Positions 1 to 8,602 of a stretch of 40,734 nucleotides of DNA are shown here, in pieces. The translations under genes were made by a program, and so were the position numbers. Below the pieces are notes generated by a model. It saw only the letters and a list, made by a program, of their open reading frames with translations. It was not told the DNA's origin and ran no database searches. Every line of letters starts with the position of its first letter. Within the stretch, counting starts at the first letter, position 1. Source of the stretch: Chromera velia (lineage: Eukaryota; Sar; Chromeraceae); assembly GCA_018398765.1 (NCBI GenBank), contig JAHBMJ010004510.1:24468-65201 (forward strand). Reading direction: 5' to 3'.

Positions 1-894
1 GCGTTCCTCTCGCTCCTTTGCTTTCTTTGTTCTTCATTCTGAAGGGTCAGTGCTTTGGGGCGTGATTTGGAGGAGGAGGAGGAGGAAGAGGAAGAGGAAG
101 AAGAAGAAGAGGCAGAAAGAGAAGAAGAGGAAAAAGAGCCACTGGAAGAGCCACCTCCCTTACTCCCCTGCTCCATATGTCTGTCGTTCGTTCCGCTTTC
201 ACCCTTCTCTTTCATAGCATTTCCATTGGACTCCCCAGGAGAAGAAGGCTTAGTGAAAGACGAGGGAGAAGGGGAGGAAGGAGACAAGGAAAAAGAAGAA
301 GCAGAAGAAGAAGGAGAAATAGAAAGGCAGCCACCTTCTTCACTCCCCTGCTTCCCATGTCCGTCGTTCATTCCGTGCACACCCTTGGCGATTCCATCGG
401 GCCCCCTGCTCACTGCGTCTGTCCCTTGTTCAATTTTCACCTGTTTTCTGTGTTTGTCGCTTATTTTGTTTTCACCTTTGTCCAGCAAAGCGCTTCCAAC
501 GAACCTTCCAGAAGAGGAATAAGAAAAAGAAAAGGGAGGAGAAGAAGAAGCAGAAAGGCAAGGAGAAGGAGAAGAAGAAGCAGAAAAAGAAGAGAAAGAA
601 CCGACTCCCCAAATCTCTTGCTTTCTGTGTTCGTCGTTCGTTCCCACCTCACATTTGTCTTCTGAGGAAGGGGGAGTGGAGAGAGAGGGAGAGGGGCAAA
701 ACGTTTGCGTGGGAGATGCCTCAGTCGGTGCCTCGGGTTCGACCATGCCCCCCGCCCCAAAGTCTGGGGCCCTAGACCCCTCAATTCTCCCCAATCTCCA
801 GTCAGCCGAGAACTGCCAGAGTCGCTCGGTCAGTCCCGCTGCTCTGGTACTAGTGGGGCCGGTGACCTTTCGAAAGTCCTACACAACAACATGA
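1..894 (+). repeat. Degenerate Glu-rich / Pro-Cys tandem repeat, coding-like but broken
   Basis: GAA/GAG-rich purine blocks alternate with pyrimidine-rich blocks carrying a recurring core (tcgttcgttcc and variants) near 31, 181, 361, 453 and 631. The clearest pair, around 163 and 343, is exactly 180 bp apart. Read in frame 1, the array encodes poly-Glu stretches followed by segments such as LPCFPCPSFIP, then a Ser/Pro-rich tail ending near 894. The frame is kept across the repeat but is interrupted by TGA at 40-42 and TAA at 520-522. This looks like a decayed repeat exon or pseudogene fragment. No family is recognised, and some of the coding appearance is simply low complexity. Confidence 0.5.
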
Positions 895-1130
895 TACCAG
901 TCTTTCAAATTCTGCTGTGCTTCGGTTGCAAACCCTCTCTCCACCGCTCGGGTCGCTCTATTAACCTTTCCAAAGAAAGGGAAGAGGGGGGAGGCACCTG
1001 GGTGCATTACGATTTTTCAGTTCAAAGTCTCGGTATCCATAGGGAGGGAGAGGGGGAGAGGTCTCCCCTCTTCAATCCCTAGTCTATTACTGACAGCAGG
1101 GCGGCTGCATCACCCGGGGTGAGTTTGAGT
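895..1130. other. Spacer without recognised feature
   Basis: No convincing coding exon, RNA gene or repeat structure was seen here. There is a GGGAGG-rich stretch near 1040-1065. Confidence 0.4.
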
Positions 1131-1553
1131 TCACTGGTATGTGAGGGCTCCCCCCGCATGTCCGTGGTGCTTCTGTAAAAAAAAGACTTGATCCTCCAGC
1201 TCATGCCCCATAACCCATCTGTGTCCGGCTCTCCAGATGATATACCTCCGAGCATTGAGAGGCAGTGACGGAGGGGGGGAATAGGGGTACAGCTTCTGTG
1301 GAAATTTCCTCTGCCGCTTCCACTCGCCCTCTATGAGGGCACCGAGAGACTCTGCTGCTTTGAGGTCATCCCTTGTGAAACATAGGCCACAGGGGAGATG
1401 TCTTACCACCACCGTGCCCCTCTTGGCATGGTTGAGTGCTTTCTCCTTTTCAACCCACTCCAGGAGTGCAAGCACCCTCTCTTCCTCAACGATCATTTCT
1501 ACTTGGTCAAACCTGACCTCAACCTTCTGCTCAGCTTGCCTAATCAAAGTCAC
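1131..1553 (-). CDS. Unrecognised coding segment (possible exon or transposon fragment)
   Basis: An uninterrupted minus-strand frame of about 140 codons ends with TGA at 1131-1133. Its start is uncertain: coding-like sequence continues a few codons upstream to a possible splice acceptor (aatatcag) near 1580. The composition is protein-like rather than low complexity. A charged N-terminal part (EVRFDQVEMIVEEERVLALL) predicts as helical or coiled coil, followed by a Cys/His/Trp-containing C-terminal half (LPCGLCF, HRWVMGHELEDQ). I do not recognise a family. The neighbouring DNA is repeat-derived, so a transposon origin is possible. Confidence 0.4.
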   Translation of the reverse strand: MTLIRQAEQKVEVRFDQVEMIVEEERVLALLEWVEKEKALNHAKRGTVVVRHLPCGLCFTRDDLKAAESLGALIEGEWKRQRKFPQKLYPYSPPPSLPLNARRYIIWRAGHRWVMGHELEDQVFFLQKHHGHAGGALTYQ

Positions 1554-2972
1554 AGCCTCATCTCTGGAGATGGCACTGATATTATGAAATAATATGACAC
1601 CCCACCCTCAGAGGAGTCGGGGCCCGCCGAAGCAGTTTGCTCCGGCTACTGACGCTTGACAGTCTTGACTGCTCGTTTCCTTCGGCCGCTGCTCTTACTA
1701 TATGAATTATATGTCACATATAGTTTCAGACTGCTACCTAGGCTGTAACCTCACCTAGTACCTAGCCGGTATAGCCGCTACGCACGGACGTGGGTGGGCG
1801 GGACATGAGGGGGGTCCTAATCAAACCAGACCCTGTGAGGGGCATGCTGGGGGCTGAGACGTCAGGCTGTACATGTGGCGGCGCGAGAGGTGCTGCCGGG
1901 GCGTGAACGCGCATAGTATAGGTACTGGGACCGGCTCGGAGACGGCTTGCCGCCGGGCTACGACAATGGAAAGAGTGCGCGCGATCATATTGATTTTAGT
2001 CAAGGCTGCTATGGGACGAAGCCAAATAAATGCAGTTAATGGTTCGAGCAGCCTGGTACATGAAGTGATCAACAGACTGTTTGACTGGCTAGATTAAACA
2101 CTGACGCTTCTAGGTCAGACGTGCCTTCGGACCACCATATAGCATTGTACTATTCATCTTATAGACCCCGCCGCCCACACTGCACGATTTTGGCCTCATA
2201 TGGGGAAAGGAGAAGAGAGCCCTGCCTTCCTTTCTTCCCGCTTCTGAACCTCATCCAACTCACCTAGGAGACATCAGTTCGCCTCTCTAGACTCTCTCTA
2301 GCTGCTTGGTGCAGAAAAAACGACTCCAATACACACAGGGAGTGCAAAGAACGGACGTCTGAGCTCTGACACCTGAAGAGGCCAAAGAGGCCTCCCTGGA
2401 CTCAGAAGTGAATAAAGGGCTGTGATGCATCAATAATGATAAAATGCATACCGACACACTCAATTTGGTCCAGGTAACTTAGTTTCAACAGGAGACAACG
2501 AATGGTTGGTGCACTGTGGACTTTAAGTGACAAGTCTGCCCAGGAACAGAAAGATACACTCCAGGGAGCAGCCTATATGAAATCGCTGGAAGACCTTTCT
2601 CTTTCTTGAGTGCCTCCAACCTGCATCCAGCGCACAAAAATACTGCCCAACACGCATACGATCATGTCTAGAGGGAATGAGCAAGACAGAACGACCTACT
2701 CAGGGAAGTGGAAGTCGATCAATGCTCCAGAGACGTCACTTCACCACAATAAAGACACAAAAGAATTTCAGCTTCCCACAACCAGCAGACACACCAGCAA
2801 CCCATCCCACTGCCCTGGAAGGATGTCAACTGATAAGAAGCACTGGGCAAAATTGTCGGGAATCGATTTCGGGGCCTCCTGGTAAAAAGAAGGAATGTTG
2901 CTCAGGAGGCCAGAAGGGCCAATTCCTGACTGTTTGCAGTATGAACTGCCAAACCCATCCAAGCAAACCAGC
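1554..2972. other. Repeat-derived spacer upstream of the LTR element
   Basis: No gene is supported. A segment at about 1772-1828 recurs in inverted orientation near 6505-6558 on the other side of the LTR element. Open frames near 2610-2980 (plus strand) lack any recognisable domain and have no splice context. The interval looks like decayed mobile-element DNA into which the LTR element inserted. Confidence 0.4.
1772..1828 (+). repeat. Left copy of inverted repeat flanking the LTR-element region
   Basis: About 55 bp including cgcacggacgtgggtgggcg and a ggggggtcctaatcaaac core. It matches the reverse complement of about 6505-6558, where the same core reads as gtttgattaagaccccc on the plus strand. 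The mismatches are few and scattered. It may be an older mobile element's terminal repeat, or an unrelated dispersed repeat present twice. Confidence 0.55.
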
Positions 2973-3253
2973 TGTTAGCTAGGTACGGGCTAGTAGGTTT
3001 AGGCGTTATCCGTGTATACCCTTTAGAGAAGAAGGGTAAGAGTTTGACCTAGAAGAGTTTATACAACGTGCCCTCGAATAGCACAGTCAATTGCTGCATT
3101 TCAAGCAGACAGGCCGATCGATGTCACTTCAGTTCGTTCTGCACCGTGCCACATTTATTGAAGTCCACGCGCATCACGGCTTGTCTTGTAATGCCTTGCG
3201 GCGCCGCCACTCTGCGGGCCCATCGCCTGCCCACCGCTCGTGGCCGGCCTATA
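2973..3253 (-). repeat. 3' LTR (left copy)
   Basis: Begins TGTTAGCTAGG and ends GGCCTATA on the plus strand. It is closely similar to 5874-6158 through long shared stretches, with scattered substitutions, a short indel near 3023 and transition-type differences. This implies an old rather than recent insertion. Confidence 0.75.
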
Positions 3254-4631
3254 TCTGCCCGCTGCTCAAGGCCGACGACCACGTTCGGCTCTCTAGCTCG
3301 GCTCCTGCCTTTATTTCATAGATTTGTCACACACATCAATTCTGACACACAGCTCCACCATATGCATATAAAACCTGAACAAACAAACTATGTAGTATGT
3401 ATGGACACACACACAGCACACGTCAACAGACACAGCACAGTCAGAGTAATAGCACAGCACAGGTCAACAGACCACTAACCTTATCCCTATGGTTAGCTGT
3501 CGACCTGCATGCGCATATACCCATAAACCATCGATCAGTGAGTGTGACAGGCTCACATCTGCCCGCTGGCAAAGACCAACGTCCACGCTTGGTTTCAAGC
3601 TTTTGTTTTTCTTCTTTTCACACCAATCCCTCAATCAATCAATGCATTTGACACCTCAGACAACACCTTTATCCTTCTTCTTTTCTTTTTCTCCTTTCCT
3701 TTTCTCTTTTCCCTTCTTAACTGCCGTAGTCCCCACTCTTCACCTGAACAGAGACGAAAGACAGTCAGAATGTAAAGACATACAGTCATAAGTATAACGG
3801 CAGGCAGCCTTAATACGTCCATACATTTCTTTTCTCTTTCCACACTCTCTCTCTCTCTTTCACACATTATGATACCTCACATCAGATTCTGTCTACTCTC
3901 ACAGCTGCACTCTGAGTCTCCCTGTCTTCTCCTTGAGTTTTTGAGTCAGACATGCTCAGGCATGCTGAGGCGTGACCTCAGGCAACTGGATGACTAGAAC
4001 ATTCATGAACGTTCCGTTTCTATTGTGTATCATTACATATGTGTAGAGCGCGACCCCACTGCAATCAACTGGTAATGCACTTTGGAGTCTGGGCAACCAA
4101 GAGTACACATGACCATACAGGAGCTCAATACGGTCGCCAACGGTGCTCCCTGTGATGACTGAGGCTACGCTCCATCTCTGCATCAGATTCTGTGTGTGTA
4201 ACTCCTTCTATCAGCACAGCAGTGTGAAAGTCATGCATGGAACAATCATTCCAAACAAAGTGTGCATACCTGATCTCTGAAAAAATTGACACGAGATTGA
4301 CATCAACGAGTCAGACTCGATTGAGATCTGCTATGCTCTTCTCCTTCCCCCTACAAAGCCCTTTTCCTTCTCTTCCTTCCCTGTCACTTGAATTGTCCTC
4401 TCCACTTGCTGGCAGTGCGCATTCTCTCACTATCTGCAACAAGTTACTCCCGGAACGACTCAGAGCTTATTCATTCCTTTCCATTTATGTCCTAATTCCT
4501 TACTATTCCTCACTCACCCCCTCAAATTAATTTTCTCCAACAAAATCGACATATCTGATACGATCATACAAAAAAAACAACACACACACCAAACGATCTG
4601 ACCGAAGTTCAACACACGTCAGTCACCAGAA
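3254..4631. other. LTR-element interior without intact coding
   Basis: Contains a CACAGCACA-rich stretch (about 3405-3475), a partial echo of sequence adjoining the left LTR at 3558-3600 (catctgcccgctgg), and a long pyrimidine tract at 3671-3718 that would be purine-rich on the element's sense strand. No polymerase motif was found in any frame. Confidence 0.45.
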
Positions 4632-5672
4632 CTAATCCGTTTTGAGCATTCGTCTCATATCTGCTTCTCGCCATTCATGCTCTTGCAAGCGTTCTTTGTG
4701 TCTCTCCTTCTTCCTCTGTCTTCGCACTCGTGCCCTCTCGGCTTTGCCTTCACGTTCCTGATAGGCGAGCTTTTCCCTCTCTAGTTCTCTCTCTGCCATC
4801 TCATTTAACCTCTTTGTATCCTCTCTCCACATTCCTCCAATATATACCATAGGACCCCACGCATCAGCAAATTTTAGCGTTCTAACCCTGATTTAGAAGA
4901 CGATACCGCCTTTCCAGCCTGAGGAGAACAATCAATCTTTTTCACTGGGTTGGGCACCTGCATTGGTGTCCTATCGTCTCCTTTCTTCATACTCTCTTTC
5001 TTCTTTGCACTTGGGTACTTGAAGTGGCACATAGAGCCTCTTTCAGACTGTGAAGGTGACAACACTTCAGTCCCAAGTACCTTCTTTGGGGTCCTTACAC
5101 TTCGTTGCCTCTCATTTCCTTCATCTCCTTCACCCTCCTGACTGGACGTCATAGACACATACCTTCTGTCTGCTTCCAGTCGTGAAGAAGCAACGAGCGG
5201 AGACATTTCCACAGAAGACTTGGTTCTCGAGAGTGGAATGCACGTCCTTCGTACAGTTTGAATATGAGGCGGCTTCTGAGGAACTCCATACTCCTGAATG
5301 CTCTCTTTTACAACGCGTGCCCTAGACGTGTGCCACCTTGGCCATTGGCGTTGCTACATGCAGAACAAACATCTCCTTCCCCCACGTAGCTGCCGTCATG
5401 CGACGACTCCTTCTGGTTCTCTTTCTCCGCACCTGAGACGTCTGAACAGCTGTAACAGACACGTTGGCCTCCCTCCCGGCGGCAGTCGATGCAGTCTTCA
5501 CATCATCTATACAAATCACCTTCAGAATACCTTGAGTAATCTCTCTCATCTCAGAGAATGCTTCCTGTAGATGGCAGGCGATTTTAAGAAATGCATTCCG
5601 CTTCAATCTCTCAGCCTGCTCCAACAACATCGACACTTTCTCCAACGCTGACACCAGACTAAATCTATTCAT
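4632..5672 (-). pseudogene. Gag-like remnant frames inside the LTR element
   Basis: Three successive minus-strand open segments (5672 to 5322, 5212 to 4874, 4850 to 4632) follow the primer-binding site in element orientation. The first and third share a reading frame; the middle one is shifted. The first encodes a helical N-terminus (MNRFSLVSALEKVSMLLEQ) and then a basic stretch (VRRKRTRRSRR). The middle one is Ser/Lys-rich. The third is highly charged and coiled-coil-like (MAERELEREKLAYQEREGKA). The position suggests Gag, but there is no CCHC zinc knuckle and no clear family match, so the assignment rests on context. Frame changes indicate decay or unrecognised introns. Confidence 0.4.
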
Positions 5673-5845
5673 CTCCTCGTAGGAGACTCACAGGTTTCAA
5701 ACTACTGATTTCTCAGAAAATGAAGAGCGATGTGTACTCGCAAAAATACGTAATGCATCATTAATCTGACTTCTGGGTTCACGAGTCTCGAGCAGTGAAG
5801 CTGTGATACCTCCCAGCTGCGCTCAGCGAACAATTTAGTCAACCT

Positions 5846-5870
5846 GGTTGAAACCTGCTCTGCACTACCA
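5846..5870 (-). other. Primer-binding site resembling an initiator-tRNA 3' end
   Basis: The plus strand reads like the 3' end of a tRNA: GGTTGAAACC (T-arm-like), an acceptor-strand segment, then CCA at 5868-5870. The minus strand therefore starts TGG three nt after the LTR terminus (GCTAACA). tRNA-iMet is the classic primer for many LTR elements, so this sets the element's orientation. Identity of the exact tRNA is inferred. Confidence 0.65.
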
Positions 5871-5873
5871 TAC

Positions 5874-6158
5874 TGTTAGCTAGGGATGGGCTAGTAGGTT
5901 CAGGCGTTATCCGTGTACACCCTTTAATTAGAGAAGGAGGGTAAGAGTTTGACTTAGAAGAGTTCATACAACGTACGCTCGAACAGCACAGTCAATTGCT
6001 GCATTTCAAGCAGACAGGCCGATCGATATCACTTCAGTTCGTTCTGCGCCGTGCCACATTTATTGAAGTCCACGAGCGTCACGGTTTGTTTTGTAATGCC
6101 TTGCGGCGCCACCACTCCGCGGGCCCGTTGCCTGCCCGCCGCTCGTGGCCGGCCTATA
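5874..6158 (-). repeat. 5' LTR (right copy)
   Basis: The counterpart of 2973-3253, bounded on the right by the CCAGC target duplication at 6159-6163. Read on the minus strand, the LTR ends in CTAACA next to the primer-binding site. Confidence 0.75.
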
Positions 6159-7077
6159 CCAGCGGTGCAACAAGACTTCACCCTGACACAGACACAAGCT
6201 GTCTGGTCTTAAAGGAGGGGAATGGTGCGACTTTTACCACCAATACTGCTCTGAACAACAAGAAGGAAAGCAAGGCAAGAGGGAATGAACTTGGCCCTTT
6301 GCAGACATCTGTGAGCTTTCTGAGGTTTTTTCAGACATTTTGGTGATTTTGAGGGTGACCCCGGAAAGTTGCGGTCAAAATTTTGCCAGCTTTGAAATGC
6401 CGGGGTCCTGACGATCATTTTGGTAAGTCGCGGGCCTCTGGGGCCACCGGGACCGCCAGATAAGGCCATACTGCACATTTTTGGCTTCGTACTGGGTCCT
6501 ACCGTTTGATTAAGACCCCCCTTATGTCCCGCCCGCCCATGTCCGTGCGTATGGTAAAACAATATAGAAGCTGAAATACAAGCGTCATAAGTAGTTCCTA
6601 ATGGCAGCAGTTGTAGTTATGCAGTTTATAGCTATAGGATACGATCAGTCAGTCGATCGACAGCGATTTTATGCCAGATTTTGTGACGTTCAACAGCGAA
6701 TCGATACGAAGTCATACAGTTGAAAAATGTCCTGACAATTAACTAAAAGTCTTCCTCGTCTCCGTCAACGGTGTCAAACGAGAAGAAAATCGGTGCTACA
6801 GTACATGCGCATGTATCCAATCCAACACGGCCACAGCAGCGCACACCGGTGGAGGGCGGGCTCGGTCCAAGAAGTTCAGCTTTGTCTTCTTCCTTCAGTC
6901 CATAGAGGCGACAGACAAGACAGAACGTGATGGATCGAGGCACCTCACCACCCAGAGACGTACTCGAAGAATGACATGGAAGGACACGACACGCAGGACA
7001 TGTTCACGTCACAAAAAAAAGCATGAGCACGAAAAGCACTCAATCCACGCACAGGGATGAAGTCACGGAACGTGCAG
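6159..7077. other. Spacer between LTR element and p25-alpha gene
   Basis: Contains the inverted copy of the 1772-1828 repeat near 6505-6558 and a GC-rich stretch near 6425-6465. No exon was supported. The 3' untranslated region of the p25-alpha gene is expected in the distal part (about 6940-7077). Confidence 0.4.
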
Positions 7078-7798
7078 TTAAGCCTGGTTGGTGCCCCTGG
7101 TGGTTGCGGGGGCACGGTTGCAAAGCTCAGAGAGGTCAGAGTACTTCTGCTCCTTGACGGAAGGACCTCCGTGCTTCCAGGTTCCTGCACCAGGCACAGA
7201 CACACAGATGCGCACAAAGGTTTTTGGAAGAGGAGCGTACGCACATGAGAGACGAGGTGAGGATAAGATGTGAGGAAGCAGGGTCAAAACAGGTACCTCC
7301 GAAGTATCACCAACGTGAAAGGAAAGCCGCAGAGACCTGATCTGATTCTTCAAGGATAAGCAAGGTAAGCTCTTCCTTGTTCTCAAACCAAAAGAGGACA
7401 AAGGAAGTTCGCGACAGGTGAGACGCGTCAAGGAGACGCGGCTCTGTCGAAGTCTTACCGGTGTATGTGGAGCGGTCGTCGTAGAAGCGAACAGGGCGGG
7501 CAATGGTGGGGTTGTTAAGCTTGGGGCCGCCACAAGCGTTGATCTTGCTCACGATGGCCTCAACAGTAACGCCCCTCCTCTCAGCAATGACGGAAAGCAT
7601 CTGCTGGAACTGCTCGAAAGTCACCCAACGGAGACCCTTACCCTTAGACTTCACAAAAAGAAGATCGGCATCGGTCTGGGAAAACTTCTTGTCGAGGAGT
7701 CCGCTGTCTCTGCACAGCTTCACGAAGGTACGGCTGTCCATCTCATTGAAGCCGCCAGTGAAGGCAACGTAAGTATCCCAGACGTTAGCAGAGGCCAT
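7078..7798 (-). CDS. p25-alpha / TPPP family protein
   Basis: Two exons, complement(7078..7184, 7459..7798), encode 148 residues. The start ATG at 7798 opens MASANVWDTYVAFTGG. The intron (7458-7185) begins GTAAGA and ends GTGCAG, and the codon split across it is Gly (phase 1). The whole protein is a p25-alpha domain: FVKLCRDSGLL near residue 25, the hallmark SKGKGLRWVTFEQF near 51-64, and a C-terminal STYTG ... KHGGPS segment around 110-120, with DLSELCNRA just before the end. TPPP/p25 proteins bind and bundle tubulin and are typical of ciliated eukaryotes; apicomplexan apicortin carries a partial p25 domain joined to a DCX domain. No DCX domain is present here. The likely role is microtubule or flagellar stabilisation. 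The gene is divergent from the E4 gene. Confidence 0.9.
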
Positions 7799-7911
7799 TT
7801 TGTTCAAAAGTGATTGAAAGGAGTTGCTTGAGTTGGAATGGAGTCTATGCTTGTCAGCCAACAGCCTTTGTGTGCCTCGCTTCAAACAGTGTCTGTGCTA
7901 CTGATATGTCT

Positions 7912-7951
7912 GGAGTATATGGAGAATCTGCGGAGTATATGGAGAATCTGC
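7912..7951. repeat. Two perfect tandem copies of a 20-bp unit
   Basis: The unit ggagtatatggagaatctgc occupies 7912-7931 and 7932-7951 with no mismatch. It lies 115-155 bp upstream of the p25-alpha start and includes a TATA-like core (atatact on the minus strand), so it may be a duplicated promoter element. Confidence 0.6.
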
Positions 7952-8193
7952 CGGAGGGAGGCTGGTGAGCAAGACTTTCAGCAGCTAGCTCTGAATTGTA
8001 CGAAGGCCAACTGCAGCCGAATTCTGCATGTGCAAATATTTCGACTGTTGCATGCATGCGCACAGCCGATTTTGGTGCAGTCGGATCCCGCAAAGAAGTC
8101 TTGTTGGGCACACATTTTTTAATTTGCTCCATGTTGCAGGGCCTCTCGCACGGAGTCACTTTCGTGCGTGGTCCAATTTCGCAGCAGGGGACC

Positions 8194-8219
8194 GGGGCCC
8201 CGTATATAACCCGGGCCCC
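8194..8219. promoter_or_regulatory. TATA-like element framed by GC inverted repeat
   Basis: GTATATAAC (8202-8210) lies between GGGGCCC (8194-8200) and GGGCCCC (8213-8219). It is about 390 bp from the E4 start and about 400 bp from the p25-alpha start, so which gene it serves, if either, is unknown. Confidence 0.35.
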
Positions 8220-8602
8220 CGTCGGAGCTCGGAAATTCAATGCCGGGGTCTTTCGCAATGTTCGCGGAGACGAAAATCTGACACGACCAATTAATCCCGA
8301 TCATGCCCGACCATCCCAAATGAGTGGAGTCGAGGTTTTCCTCCATCCTCATTCGTTCGTTAAATGAATCCAGTGACATGACAACATTCTCCCTAGATTT
8401 TCTCAGCAGTCCGTGAAGAAGACAACGTTCGAACGTGACCTGGACAATCGTGCAAGTGAGATTTCTGGCAGTCTGAGTTACAGAATGAGGCTCGGAGGGT
8501 AGCGAAGTGACGCGCGCAGGTTTTGATTTGTTTTGGCGTCGTCATTGAAAGCTCCGACCGTGCCAGGCCAGAGCGGAGAGTGCTGTGAATCTGATTGGCA
8601 CC

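Larger units (their letters stand above)
2973..6158 (-). mobile_element. Non-autonomous LTR retrotransposon, minus orientation
   Basis: Two direct repeats of about 280-285 bp bound a roughly 2.6-kb interior. Both start TGTTAGCTAGG on the plus strand and end GGCCTATA. The 5-bp sequence CCAGC occurs immediately before the left repeat (2968-2972) and immediately after the right repeat (6159-6163), as expected for a target-site duplication. Just inside the right LTR, the plus strand at 5846-5870 resembles a tRNA 3' end with a T-arm-like stretch and terminal CCA. On the minus strand this is a primer-binding site beginning TGG, 3 nt from the LTR. The 5' LTR is therefore the right copy. Only short gag-like minus-strand frames are seen; reverse transcriptase, integrase and protease were not found. 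No clear polypurine tract lies beside the left LTR. Confidence 0.75.
7799..8602. promoter_or_regulatory. Divergent intergenic region, candidate bidirectional promoter
   Basis: About 800 bp separate the start codons of the minus-strand p25-alpha gene and the proposed first exon of the plus-strand E4 gene. It contains a 20-bp tandem repeat, a TATA-like element inside a GC-rich inverted repeat and a CCAAT-like motif (gtccaattt, 8171-8179). No exon was supported here. Promoter function is inferred from position. Confidence 0.4.

Noticed and set aside
40-522. Stop-codon reassignment to explain in-frame TGA/TAA in the 5' repeat
   Set aside because: All recognised genes in the window use TGA, TAG or TAA as stops and need no reassignment. 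Decay is simpler.
2610-2982. Two overlapping plus-strand open frames of 91-101 codons upstream of the left LTR
   Set aside because: No domain, splice context or start context. They lie in repeat-derived DNA and overlap the LTR start.
6209-6562. Minus-strand open frame of about 117 codons rich in Gly, Pro and Lys
   Set aside because: It runs through the dispersed inverted repeat and has no recognisable domain, so it is probably non-coding repeat sequence.
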